Shown in pieces: positions 1 through 8,179 of a stretch of 64,000 bases of DNA (position 1 is the stretch's first letter; each line of letters opens with the position of its first letter). A program made the translations under genes and the position numbers. The stretch covers positions 173,841 through 237,840 of the forward strand of contig NZ_JAAKGV010000008.1 of the NCBI RefSeq assembly GCF_011043735.1. Direction: 5' to 3'. The DNA is from Methylobacterium sp. DB0501 (GTDB taxonomy: Bacteria; Pseudomonadota; Alphaproteobacteria; Rhizobiales; Beijerinckiaceae). The notes beneath the pieces were generated by a model. The model was not told the origin of the DNA, ran no database searches, and was given only the letters and a program-made list of their open reading frames with translations.

Positions 1-517
1 CGCCGGAGACGAGGGCGGCGGCGGCGAGGCCGGCTCCCAAAGCGGCGGCCGCCGAGAGAAGGCGGCGCACGATCCCTCTCCCGCTCCTCCCGCCCGCGCG
101 GCCGAGGGCATGGGCCGTCAGCCGGTCCGCCGCGAGACCCGCGACCATCACGGCCGCGGCCGCGGCCAGGAACTGCAGCGGCGACCAGCCGGCGGCGGCG
201 AGACTGGACCGGACGAGGTCGAGATCGGTGCCGGCCACCGCGATCCGGCCGAGCCGCGTCAGCATTCCGTCGGAGAACGCCGCCACGGCGCGGTCCACCG
301 GCTCGACCACCGCCTCGGACCAGTCGGGGCGCACGGGCGCCGCGTGGATCTGGGCTTCCGCGGCGCGGAGCTGGGCCTCCATGAGGATCAGGACCAGGCA
401 AGCCGAGGCCGGGAGACCAATCGGGCGCGAGCGGCGGCGATCGAACACGGCAGGGGATGTCCCGTCTCGCAAAGCCTCCTCGGCCCAGGATCGTACTGCG
501 CCCGGTGGAGATCTCAT
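1..517 (-). CDS. N-terminal part of a membrane protein, cut by the window edge
   Basis: An open reading frame runs off the left edge. From ATG 517 it reads about 172 residues. A signal-like hydrophobic stretch (residues 33-46) is followed by a soluble alanine-rich part and a second hydrophobic segment (about 120-135), and a further hydrophobic stretch starts at the edge. The start is uncertain: an FNR-type box lies immediately upstream of ATG 517, so translation may begin at GTG 448 (leaving a neat signal peptide) or ATG 382. The N-terminal layout would suit an MscS-type channel or another inner-membrane protein, but no diagnostic motif is inside the window, so the function is unassigned. The gene is divergent from the HdeD-like gene. 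Confidence 0.55.
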   Translation of the reverse strand, partial: MRSPPGAVRSWAEEALRDGTSPAVFDRRRSRPIGLPASACLVLILMEAQLRAAEAQIHAAPVRPDWSEAVVEPVDRAVAAFSDGMLTRLGRIAVAGTDLDLVRSSLAAAGWSPLQFLAAAAAVMVAGLAADRLTAHALGRAGGRSGRGIVRRLLSAAAALGAGLAAAALVSG

Positions 518-518
518 T

Positions 519-532
519 TTGATCCACATCAA
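519..532. promoter_or_regulatory. FNR/FixK-type box, perfect match
   Basis: TTGATCCACATCAA matches TTGAT-N4-ATCAA at all ten conserved positions. The centre is 97 bp upstream of the HdeD-like start and at the 5' edge of the divergent membrane gene. This is one of ten such boxes in the window. Binding by a CRP/FNR-family oxygen regulator is inferred. Confidence 0.7.
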
Positions 533-622
533 CGCCGCCTCGTCAATATCGAGCACAGAATCCCGACCATTCTCACTGTATCGACCTTCTCATGCGGTCG
601 ACACTGACGATGGAGGCGACAG

Positions 623-1210
623 ATGAGCGGTTCGGCAATCTTCGATCGCCCGCCTCTCGGCGCGGGGCGTGACCGCGGATGGTTCATCGCGGTCGGCTGC
701 GCCCTGCTGCTCCTCGGCGCCGCGGGACTGTTCATGGTCACGACGCTCACGCTCGCCAGTACGCTGTGGTTCGGCATCCTGTTGACCGTCGCCGGCATCG
801 TCGAGATCGTCGAAGCGCTCGGGCGGCCCGAGGATGCCGAAGCCCTGACCTCCCGCATCGGGCGGTTCCTGGCCGGCCTGATCTATCTCGTCGGCGGGCT
901 CGCCGCGGTCTTCCGGCCTCTCGAGGCCTCGCTCGCCCTCACGCTGGTCCTCGGGGCGACCCTGATCGCCTCGGGCGTGGCGCGCGGGGTCTGGGCCTTC
1001 GCCCACGAGGTGCGGACGTCACGGGCCGCCGTGATCCTCTTCGCCGTGCTCTCGGTGCTGCTGGGCGCCGCCATCATCGCGAGATGGCCGTATTCCGGGC
1101 TGTGGGCGATCGGGCTGTTCGTCTCCTGCGATCTCCTGGGCACCGGCCTGTCCTGGCTCGGGGTCGGCCTGTTCGGCGAGGCGCAGACGCCGCCGGCCGT
1201 CTCGCGGTGA
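623..1210 (+). CDS. HdeD-like membrane protein (DUF308)
   Basis: This 195-residue protein is almost entirely hydrophobic, with about six membrane segments (roughly residues 20-44, 47-67, 84-104, 107-130, 138-158 and 160-185), the topology and length of the HdeD/DUF308 family. In enterobacteria HdeD is linked to acid resistance at high cell density; elsewhere the family is a common member of stress islands and its biochemical activity is unknown. A Shine-Dalgarno GGAGG sits 6 bases before the ATG. A perfect FNR-type box lies about 97 bp upstream, so induction at low oxygen is likely. The next gene is a small Tat-type protein on the same strand. Confidence 0.85.
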   Translation: MSGSAIFDRPPLGAGRDRGWFIAVGCALLLLGAAGLFMVTTLTLASTLWFGILLTVAGIVEIVEALGRPEDAEALTSRIGRFLAGLIYLVGGLAAVFRPLEASLALTLVLGATLIASGVARGVWAFAHEVRTSRAAVILFAVLSVLLGAAIIARWPYSGLWAIGLFVSCDLLGTGLSWLGVGLFGEAQTPPAVSR

Positions 1211-1296
1211 TGCGGCCCGGGATGGGCGACATTCCGGCATCGCGGGCGACCGCGGCGCCGGACCCGACGATGCAGTCCGAACTGGGAGTGAAGGCC

Positions 1297-1572
1297 ATGG
1301 GATCGATGACGGGATCGATGAACCGGGAATCGCCGTCGCGTCGTGCCGTGCTCGCGGGCGTCTCGGCGGGCTTCACGTCAGCCGCGCTGGCGGCCGCCGG
1401 CCTCGCCGTCGCGACGAGAACCGCGCAAGCCGCCCTTCCGAGCGCGGCACCCGTCGGCGCGCCGGACAGCGAGCCGCTCGTCCAGCAGGCTCAGGCCGTC
1501 GTCGTCGTCCCGCGCCGGCGCCGGCGCGTGTGCTGGTGGCGGCGAGGACGCCGGGTCTGCACGTGGCGGTGA
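1297..1572 (+). CDS. Small exported Arg/Trp/Cys-rich protein with Tat-like signal
   Basis: The product has about 91 residues from the ATG at 1297, which has GGAG about ten bases upstream; ATG 1270 is an in-frame alternative. The N-terminus has a twin-arginine signal (SRRAVLAG followed by a hydrophobic stretch and an A-x-A-like site). The mature part ends in a strikingly basic tail with VVVVPRRRRR followed by VCWWRRGRRVCTWR, containing two cysteines and three tryptophans. Similar short proteins in Methylobacterium are often auto-annotated as protamine-like. Export makes a DNA-packing role unlikely, and the function is unknown. A basic tail could bind anionic envelope polymers. Confidence 0.65.
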   Translation: MGSMTGSMNRESPSRRAVLAGVSAGFTSAALAAAGLAVATRTAQAALPSAAPVGAPDSEPLVQQAQAVVVVPRRRRRVCWWRRGRRVCTWR

Positions 1573-1673
1573 TCCGCTCCCGGGGATGATCGATTGGGAA
1601 TGTTCGATCCTGGCGATGACTGACTCGGCGCCGCCGGTCTCCCGGCTCGCGCGACACGGAGCGGAGTGAGCCG

Positions 1674-3803
1674 ATGTCGACGAGACGCGCGTTCATCCAG
1701 GCCCTTCCGGGCGCGGGGGCCGCCTTCTCCCTCGCCGGCAGCGCCGTCTGGGGCGACGGCGCCGCCCGGGCGCAGGGCGACGCGGGTGCTCCCGCCTTCA
1801 GCGATCACGTCGTCCCGCAGGGCGGGCCGCCGCAGAGCAAGCCACCCTCCGCGTTCACGCGCGACGTGCTGCGCCGCGCGAGGACCGCCCTCCCCTTCGC
1901 CGACGACCGGGACTTCGCGGAGCAGCGCAAGGGCCTGATCGCCCCGATGACCGCCATGACCATTCCGGCCGATGCCGGCCATCTGGCCTGGGACATGCGG
2001 CAGTTCCGGTTCCTCGACGAAGAGGACGGGTTCGACAGCATCCATCCCTCCCTGCTCAGGATCTCGCGGCTCAACAACAATTACGGGCTCTACGAGGTGA
2101 TTCCGGGCCTCTACCAAGTGCGCGGCTTCGACCTCTCGGACCTCACCCTCGTGCGGGGCCGGACCGGGTGGATCGTGTTCGATCCGCTCGTCAGCCGGGA
2201 GACCGCGCGGGCGGCCTGGGCGCTGTTCCAGGAGCATGTCGGCGAGGGGCGGCCGGTCTCGGCGGTGATCTACTCCCACACCCACGGCGACCATTGGGGC
2301 GGCGTGCGCGGCCTCGTCGCGGAGGAGGACGTGCGGTCCGGCCGCGTGCCGGTGATCGCGCCCGCCGGCTTCATGGCCCACACCGTGGCCGAGAACGTCT
2401 ATGCCGGCAACGCCATGAACCGGCGCCTGTTCTACCAGTACGGGCTGCTCCTGCCGTCGGGCCCGCGCGGCTATGTCGGGCAGGGGCTCGGCCAGCGCGT
2501 CTCGGCCGGGGCGAGCGGGCTGATCGCCCCGACGCGCCACGTCGCGCAAGCCATCGAGGAGTTCGAGGTCGACGGCGTCCGGATGGTCTTCCAGAACACG
2601 CCGGACACCGAAGCGCCGCGCGAGATGAACACCTACCTGCCGGACATGAAGGCGCTCTGGATGGCGGAGAACGTCATCGCGTCGCTGCACAACATCTATA
2701 CCCTGCGCGGCGCGCCGGTGCGCGACCCGCTCAACTGGTCGAAATACATCAACGAGGCGCTCTACCGCTTCGGCGGCGAGGCCGAGGTGATGGTCGCCTC
2801 CCATCACTGGCCGCGCTGGGGCAACGCGCGGATCCAGGAGGTGCTGCGGGCGCAGCGCGACCTCTACGCCCACATGAACAACCAGGTGCTCCACCTCGCC
2901 AACCAGGGCGTGACGATCAACGAGATCCACACGGTCTACGAACTGCCGAGGAGCCTGCAGCAGACCTGGCATTGCCGCGGCTATCACGGCTCGCCGGAGC
3001 ACAACAGCCGCGGCGTGATCCAGCGCTATCTCGGCTTCTGGGACTGCAACCCGGCGACGCTGATCCCGCTGCCGGCGTCCGAGAGCGCACCGCTCTACGT
3101 CGAGATGATGGGGGGAGCGGAGGCGATCCTCGCCCGCGGCCGGCGCCTGCACGACGAGGGACGGTATCTCCTGGCCCAGGAGATCGTGAACAGACTGGTC
3201 CAGGCCGAGCCTCGGAACCGGGCCGCCAAGGAGCTGCTCGCCGACATCTTCGAGCAGATCGGCTACCAGCAGGAGAATCCCGGCCTGCGCAACAGCTTCC
3301 TCGCCGGGGCCTACGAGCTGCGCTCCGGCATCCCCGAGGGCGAGACGGCGAGTTCGAGCAGTCCCGACGTGGTGCGGGCGATGACGACCGAGCTGTTCCT
3401 GAACTTCCTCGGCATCCGCATGGACAGCCGCAAGGCGGAGGGCCTGCGTTTCACCATCAACCTCGTCACGCCGGACAACGGCGAGCGGTTCGTGATCGAG
3501 ATGGAGAACGCGACGCTGACCAACATCGCGGGATTCCAGGCCGAGACCCCCGACCTGACCCTGACCATCGACCGGGCGGACCTCGAGCGGACGATGACCG
3601 GCGAGAAGACCCTGGAGGCGCAGATCGCCGACGGGACCGCGACGGTCCGGGGCGATGTCGGGGTCCTGGCGCGGCTCGCCGCCACCATGGTCGCGTTCGA
3701 TCCGCGCTTCGAGATCATGCCGGGCACCAAATCGGGTGACGCCCGCCCGCGGAAGGTCTCCGACGCGTACCGGGCCGAGCCCCGTCCCATGATCGCCGAG
3801 TAG
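1674..3803 (+). CDS. Type III alkyl sulfatase (SDS hydrolase), metallo-beta-lactamase fold
   Basis: This 709-residue protein hydrolyses primary alkyl sulfates such as SDS to alcohol plus sulfate. A Tat-type leader (STRRAFIQ, then a hydrophobic segment, cleavage near residue 33) predicts a periplasmic location. The metallo-beta-lactamase metal motif S-H-T-H-G-D-H-W-G-G is at about residues 201-210. Further expected ligand regions are near residues 307-315 (D-T-E-A-P) and 372 (ASHHW). The C-terminal 130 residues fit the SCP2-like domain of this family. Length and order of parts match BDS1/SdsA1-type enzymes. GGAG precedes the ATG. An FNR-type box lies just after the stop and probably serves the next gene. 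Confidence 0.93.
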   Translation: MSTRRAFIQALPGAGAAFSLAGSAVWGDGAARAQGDAGAPAFSDHVVPQGGPPQSKPPSAFTRDVLRRARTALPFADDRDFAEQRKGLIAPMTAMTIPADAGHLAWDMRQFRFLDEEDGFDSIHPSLLRISRLNNNYGLYEVIPGLYQVRGFDLSDLTLVRGRTGWIVFDPLVSRETARAAWALFQEHVGEGRPVSAVIYSHTHGDHWGGVRGLVAEEDVRSGRVPVIAPAGFMAHTVAENVYAGNAMNRRLFYQYGLLLPSGPRGYVGQGLGQRVSAGASGLIAPTRHVAQAIEEFEVDGVRMVFQNTPDTEAPREMNTYLPDMKALWMAENVIASLHNIYTLRGAPVRDPLNWSKYINEALYRFGGEAEVMVASHHWPRWGNARIQEVLRAQRDLYAHMNNQVLHLANQGVTINEIHTVYELPRSLQQTWHCRGYHGSPEHNSRGVIQRYLGFWDCNPATLIPLPASESAPLYVEMMGGAEAILARGRRLHDEGRYLLAQEIVNRLVQAEPRNRAAKELLADIFEQIGYQQENPGLRNSFLAGAYELRSGIPEGETASSSSPDVVRAMTTELFLNFLGIRMDSRKAEGLRFTINLVTPDNGERFVIEMENATLTNIAGFQAETPDLTLTIDRADLERTMTGEKTLEAQIADGTATVRGDVGVLARLAATMVAFDPRFEIMPGTKSGDARPRKVSDAYRAEPRPMIAE

Positions 3804-3838
3804 CCGCGCGCCGGGAAGCCGCGTGCCCGCGGGACGGC

Positions 3839-3852
3839 TTGAGCTGGATCAA
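3839..3852 (+). promoter_or_regulatory. FNR/FixK-type box upstream of universal stress gene
   Basis: TTGAGCTGGATCAA matches 9 of 10 conserved positions. Its centre is about 64 bp before the universal stress protein start, which suits a class II activator position (-41) with a short leader. Confidence 0.7.
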
Positions 3853-3909
3853 GGCCGGCGCGTCCCCCCGGGGCGCACCATGGTGGCGAGCCCAGCCCGG
3901 AGACGGTCC

Positions 3910-4770
3910 ATGTCGATGCACGCTCCCTCCCCGCTCGCCGCCCTCCGCGACGTCCTCATCGGCACCATCGTGGAGGACGAGCGCACCCCGGTCTCCCCGG
4001 CCATCGGGTACGGGCTCTCGCTGGCGGAGGCGGCCGGCGCCCACGTGACGATCCAGTCGTCCTCGTGGTGCCTGATCGACAGCGATGCCTGGCTCCAGGG
4101 GACCGCCGATCCGGGGATCGGGACCGTCGATCGCCGTCTCGACGCCCTGGCCCGGGCCTTCGCGGAGAACGCGGCCGGCGCGGCGGCGCAGGCCGGCCTG
4201 ATCTGCACCCGCGAGACCCCGCGCCTGCCCTATCCCGAGGTGGTCCACCGTCTGGCGGCCGAGGCGCGCCTGCACGACCTGACGGTCCTCGACCTCGATC
4301 CGCGCAGCGAGATCCTCTCGCGCGAGACGATCGAGGCGGCACTGATGGGCAGCGGCCGCCCGGTCCTCGCCGTGCCGCCCACGCGCCCGGCCTTCGCCGG
4401 GCGGCGGATCCTCGTGGCGTGGGACGGCAGCCCGCAGGCGGCCCGCGCCGCCAACGACGCCATGCCGCTCCTGCGCGCCGCGGACGGGGTCGAGATCGTC
4501 TCGGTCGGCGACGCGGACGAGCTGCTCACGACGGTGCCGGGCGTCGAGTTCGCCCGCCACCTCGCGCGGCACGGCGTCGCCGTCACGGTCAGCGACCTGC
4601 CGCAGGTCGGCAGCATCGCCGACACGCTGCGCAGCCATGCCGGGCTGGTGCGGGCCGACCTGATGGTGATGGGGGCCTACCGGCATTCCCGCACGCGGGA
4701 ATTCGTCTTCGGCGGCGTGACCCGCTCGCTCCTGCTGGATGCGCCGGCCCCGCTGTTCCTCGCCCATTGA
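3910..4770 (+). CDS. Universal stress protein, two-domain UspA type
   Basis: The product has 286 residues from ATG 3910; upstream in-frame ATGs would run into the regulatory region. The C-terminal half (from about residue 166) starts with a typical Usp strand and loop (RRILVAWDGS) and ends with an ATP-binding-type loop (MGAYRHSR followed by FGGVTRSLL). The N-terminal half is a more degenerate Usp domain. Proteins of this kind are small cytoplasmic nucleotide-binding stress proteins. A second, related Usp gene lies about 7 kb away on the other strand. The FNR-type box just upstream suggests induction under oxygen limitation. Confidence 0.88.
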   Translation: MSMHAPSPLAALRDVLIGTIVEDERTPVSPAIGYGLSLAEAAGAHVTIQSSSWCLIDSDAWLQGTADPGIGTVDRRLDALARAFAENAAGAAAQAGLICTRETPRLPYPEVVHRLAAEARLHDLTVLDLDPRSEILSRETIEAALMGSGRPVLAVPPTRPAFAGRRILVAWDGSPQAARAANDAMPLLRAADGVEIVSVGDADELLTTVPGVEFARHLARHGVAVTVSDLPQVGSIADTLRSHAGLVRADLMVMGAYRHSRTREFVFGGVTRSLLLDAPAPLFLAH

Positions 4771-4785
4771 CCAGGGAGTCTCGTC

Positions 4786-4995
4786 ATGATCCGACATCGA
4801 CCGACCCGGACGGCTTCGGTCCGGACAGCGCGCAGGCGCAAGGCCATCCGGCAGAAACCCAGGTCTGCCGCCGCACCGAAGCGGTCGCGGCCCGAGGACG
4901 AGATCCCGATCCCGCCGGTCACGACGGAAGAGCTCGAACCGTTCGACGTCGACGACCTGCGCGCCCTGAGATCCGGCTGGCACTTCGTCGAGTGA
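4786..4995 (+). CDS. Small basic protein of unknown function
   Basis: This 69-residue ORF starts 15 bases after the universal stress gene, with GGGAG about ten bases before its ATG. The first half is rich in Arg/Lys and the second half is acidic (PPVTTEELEPFDVDDLRALR). The charge split and the position favour a real cotranscribed gene, but no family is recognised. Its stop codon lies at the foot of a strong hairpin belonging to a dispersed repeat. Confidence 0.5.
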   Translation: MIRHRPTRTASVRTARRRKAIRQKPRSAAAPKRSRPEDEIPIPPVTTEELEPFDVDDLRALRSGWHFVE

Positions 4996-5125
4996 TGCCA
5001 TTTCCGGACGACGACTTCCGGGAATGGCATCACCGGCCCGCGCGGCGTCCGAGCGAGGCCGAAATCCGCATTGCGAAGCAATCGGGCGGATTTCGGATGA
5101 GAACCTGTCCGATCGGATCCCGCGG
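4992..5125 (+). repeat. Dispersed intergenic repeat with 16-bp hairpin (copy 1)
   Basis: The element opens with a near-perfect hairpin: 4992-5007 pairs with 5018-5033 around a 10-base loop, with one G-T pair. A conserved tail containing GCCCGCGCGGCG, a C-G-A-G-C-G-A stretch and CCTGTCC follows. The reverse complement of 30735-30890 shows the same order of parts. It lies between convergent genes (the small protein and the P1B ATPase), so it may also act as a transcription terminator. Confidence 0.7.
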
Positions 5126-5211
5126 AGTCGAGATCCCACACGCCGTTCCGGGGCCGCGCAGCGGGTGTCCGTACGGCCTGGCCATTCGAGCAGGCGCGCG
5201 TGCAAGGCCCT

Positions 5212-7221
5212 TCAGGCGCGCGCACCCGATCCGTGATCGGGCTTGGGCCCGGATTCGGGCCCCGAGAGGGCCCGCATCGCGTTCAGGATCACCGCGACGT
5301 CGATCGCCTCCTGGAGCAGCGCGCCCTGCACCGGCGTGAGCGCCCCGAGGGCCGCCGCGACCATCCCGGCGAGCGAGAGCCCGAGCCCGACGAGCACGCT
5401 CTGGAGCGCGATGGCGCGGGCGGCCTTCGCGATGCGGATGGCCTCCGGCAGCGGCGCCAGACTGTCGACGAGGAGGACGACGTCGGCGGCCTCCGCCGCG
5501 GCGGCGGCGCCCCGGGCGCCGAGGGCGACGCCGAGATCCGCCGCCGCGAGCGCGGGCGCGTCGTTGATCCCGTCGCCGACCATCATCACCGGCCCGCGCA
5601 GCCGCTCCTCGACGACGACCCGCGTCTTGTCCGCCGGGTCGAGATCGGCCGCGATCGCGTCGATCGGGAGCCCCGCCGTGAGCGCCTCCGCGACCTCGCG
5701 CCGGTCCCCCGTCGCGAGCACCACCCTGGCGATGCCGCACGCCCGCAGGGCGGCCAGGATGGCGGCGCCGTCGCGGCGCAGCGGATCGGCGAAGGTCAGG
5801 ATCGCGGCCGGCCGGCCGTCGATCGCCACCAGGACCGTGGCCGACGCGGCCGGACCGTCCGCCGCGGAGCCCGAGGACGGGAAGGCGATGGCTTGCGAGC
5901 GCATCAGGCGCGGCCCGCCCGCGCTGACGCGCCGCCCCTCCACGAGCCCGATCACGCCGTCGCCGGGCACCTCGGTCACCGCCGAGGGCGAGGCGAGGCG
6001 CGAACCGCGCGACCTCGCCTCCTCGACCAGGGCCCGGGCGATCGGGTGGCCGGAGACCTGATCGAGGGAGGCCGCCAGCCGCAGGGCCTCCGCCTCGCGG
6101 AAGGGCGGCAGCGCCGTCACCGCCCTCAGGCGCGCCCGGCCGTGGGTCAGGGTGCCGGTCTTGTCGACGACCAGGATCTCCACCTTGGCCAGGGCCTCCA
6201 GGGCGCCCCCGCCCTTGACGAGGATGCCCCGCCGCGCCGCCCGCGACAGGCCGGAGACCAGCGCGACCGGAACCGCCAGGATCAGCGGGCACGGCGTGGC
6301 CACCACCAGCACGGCCAGCGCCCGCAGGGGATCGCCCGCGGCGATCCAGGCCCCGCCGGCAAGGAGCAGCGTGACGACGAGGAAGACGAGCCCGTACCGG
6401 TCGGCGAGCCGCGCCATCGGGGCCTTGGCGGCCCGCGCCGCCTCGACGAGGCGCACGATGCCCGCATAGGTGCTCTCCTCCGCCCGGCGGTCGGCCACGA
6501 GGGTAAAGGCCTGGCCGACATTGAGGCTGCCGCTGAGCACGGCGGCGTTCGGCGCGAAGGCGGCGGGCAGCGACTCGCCGGTGAGGCTCGACAGGTCGAG
6601 GACGGCGCGACCCGCCGCGACGCGCCCGTCGACCGGCAGCACGTCGCCGGCGCGCACCAGGATGCGGTCGCCCGGGGCCAGGTCCGCCAGGGGAACCTCG
6701 CGCATGCGGGGCGCGTCCTCGCCGCTCCCCTCTTCACGGAGGGCGGTGCGGGGCTGGCGCGCGATCAGGGCCGTCATCGCCCGGCTCGCACGCCCGGCGG
6801 CGTAGGCCTCCAGCGACTGGCCGCCGGCAAACATCAGCGCGATGACGGCGCCGGCCAGCGGCTGCGACAGGGCGAGCGCCCCGCCCATCGACAACAGGGC
6901 GACGAGATCGAGCCCGACATCGCCGCGCACCAGGCTCGCCGCTACCTGGACCAGCAGGAATGCGAGGACGGCCAGGGTGGCGAGGCTCCAGGCCAGGGCG
7001 GCGGCGTCGGCATGGCCGAGGGACCGGGCCACGAGACCGGCGCACAGCCCGAGGAGCGGCAGCGCCACGAGACCACCGCGCAGGTCCACCATCCATCCGG
7101 GCAGAACCCTGCGGACCGGATCCTTGTCGACCGGATCCTTGCCAAACGGATCCTTGCCAAACGGATCCTTGCCGACCGGATCCTTGCCGACCGCATGTCC
7201 CTTCGCGGGTGACTGCCGCAT
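5212..7221 (-). CDS. Heavy-metal translocating P1B-type ATPase
   Basis: The product has 669 residues from ATG 7221. Core motifs are all present: intramembrane metal motif T-P-C-P-L (Cys about 311), phosphorylation site DKTGT (Asp about 353), S-G-H-P signature of P1B pumps and the hinge GDGINDAP. No HMA metal-binding domain is present; the N-terminus instead holds five to six in-frame copies of a (G/D)KDP(V/F) pentapeptide encoded by a 15-bp tandem repeat. A TPC membrane motif is described for the P1B-5 (nickel/iron-linked) group, so the cargo may be Ni, Fe or Co rather than Cu; this is uncertain. It is divergent from a CBS-BON gene with an FNR-type box between them. Confidence 0.9.
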   Translation of the reverse strand: MRQSPAKGHAVGKDPVGKDPFGKDPFGKDPVDKDPVRRVLPGWMVDLRGGLVALPLLGLCAGLVARSLGHADAAALAWSLATLAVLAFLLVQVAASLVRGDVGLDLVALLSMGGALALSQPLAGAVIALMFAGGQSLEAYAAGRASRAMTALIARQPRTALREEGSGEDAPRMREVPLADLAPGDRILVRAGDVLPVDGRVAAGRAVLDLSSLTGESLPAAFAPNAAVLSGSLNVGQAFTLVADRRAEESTYAGIVRLVEAARAAKAPMARLADRYGLVFLVVTLLLAGGAWIAAGDPLRALAVLVVATPCPLILAVPVALVSGLSRAARRGILVKGGGALEALAKVEILVVDKTGTLTHGRARLRAVTALPPFREAEALRLAASLDQVSGHPIARALVEEARSRGSRLASPSAVTEVPGDGVIGLVEGRRVSAGGPRLMRSQAIAFPSSGSAADGPAASATVLVAIDGRPAAILTFADPLRRDGAAILAALRACGIARVVLATGDRREVAEALTAGLPIDAIAADLDPADKTRVVVEERLRGPVMMVGDGINDAPALAAADLGVALGARGAAAAAEAADVVLLVDSLAPLPEAIRIAKAARAIALQSVLVGLGLSLAGMVAAALGALTPVQGALLQEAIDVAVILNAMRALSGPESGPKPDHGSGARA
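7114..7188 (-). repeat. 15-bp tandem repeat, five units, in frame in the P1B ATPase
   Basis: Five consecutive 15-base units of the form (GAC/AAA)-CGGATCCTTG-(CC/TC) are followed by a partial sixth. They encode repeated K-D-P pentapeptides just after the ATPase start. The period is a multiple of three, so copy-number change keeps the frame. Confidence 0.95.
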
Positions 7222-7281
7222 CGCCGTCCTCGCCTCCCTCGCCCGGGAGTCCAGACACGCACCGAAGGCGGCTGCGGGGCC

Positions 7282-7295
7282 TTGCGCTGGATCAA
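7282..7295. promoter_or_regulatory. FNR/FixK-type box in divergent promoter
   Basis: TTGCGCTGGATCAA matches 8 of 10 conserved positions, with flanking C and G as in the other boxes. It lies 67 bp from the ATPase start and 111 bp from the CBS gene start, so it could serve either direction. Confidence 0.55.
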
Positions 7296-7399
7296 GCGCG
7301 GGACGGCGCGATGGAGGCAGCCGACTTTTGAGCAGGATCAATGTCGCGCGCCGCCGCGGCGCACAGGATCCCCGCCTGGCCCAACGGAGGGGGGATGCC

Positions 7400-8125
7400 A
7401 TGCAGGCACGCGACATCATGCACCGCGACGTCGTCACGGTGACGCCCGAGACGCCGCTGGGCGCGATCGCCGGGCTGCTAGTCGAGAAGCGATTCGGTGC
7501 CGTGCCGGTCACGGACGGGACCGGCACCCTCGTGGGGATCGTGAGCGAGGCCGACCTGCTCCACCGCGCGGAGCTCGGCACCGAGCGGCGGCGCAACCGC
7601 TGGCTCGACGCCTTCGCGTCGATCGAGACGCTGGCCAACAGCTACCGCAGCGCCCACGGCCAGCTGGCGCGGGACGTGATGGCCCGCTCCGTCGTGACCG
7701 CCGGCCCCGACGCGCCGCTCACCGAGATCGTCGAGCTGATGGAGCAGCGGCGCATCCGCCGCGTGCCGATCGTCGAGGCCGGTCCCGACGGGAGCGAGCG
7801 GCTCATCGGGATCGTGACCCGCGGCGACCTGGTGCGGGCGCTCGCGACCCTGGTCCCGGCGGCGCCCGCCCCGACCGCGGACCGGGACCTCACCGACCGG
7901 CGCATCCGCGACATGCTGCTGGCCGAGCTCGCCCGCCAGCCCTGGACCGACAAGGCCGAGGGCAACGTCACGGTGCTCGACGGCGTCGTCCATCTCTGGG
8001 GCAGCGTGACGAACGAGGCCGAGGCGAGGGCGCTGGTGACCGCGGCGGAGGGGATCCCGGGCGTCGTCGCGGTGCGCAACCACACGTTCGTCGCCTATTG
8101 GGGCGCCGACCCGATCATGCTCTGA
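7400..8125 (+). CDS. CBS-domain pair plus BON domain protein (first of two)
   Basis: The product has 241 residues from ATG 7400, preceded by GGAGGGGGG. Two CBS motifs (about residues 1-60 starting QARDIMHRDVVTVTP, and 90-150 with V-M-A-R-S-V-V-T) form a Bateman module that binds adenosine nucleotides. The last 65 residues (VTVLDGVVHLWGSV) are a BON domain, a small lipid- or envelope-associated fold. Such CBS-BON proteins are common in hypoxia and stress islands; the mycobacterial CBS protein Hrp1 is DosR-controlled. A paralogue follows 54 bases downstream. Confidence 0.9.
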   Translation: MQARDIMHRDVVTVTPETPLGAIAGLLVEKRFGAVPVTDGTGTLVGIVSEADLLHRAELGTERRRNRWLDAFASIETLANSYRSAHGQLARDVMARSVVTAGPDAPLTEIVELMEQRRIRRVPIVEAGPDGSERLIGIVTRGDLVRALATLVPAAPAPTADRDLTDRRIRDMLLAELARQPWTDKAEGNVTVLDGVVHLWGSVTNEAEARALVTAAEGIPGVVAVRNHTFVAYWGADPIML

Positions 8126-8179
8126 GCCCGCCGGCGGGTTCGTCCCCGGACCCGAGCGGCGCAATCCCGGGAGGCCGCG

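Noticed and set aside
7114..7188. Possible CRISPR array
   Set aside because: The units are directly adjacent 15-mers with no spacers and lie in frame in an ATPase gene.
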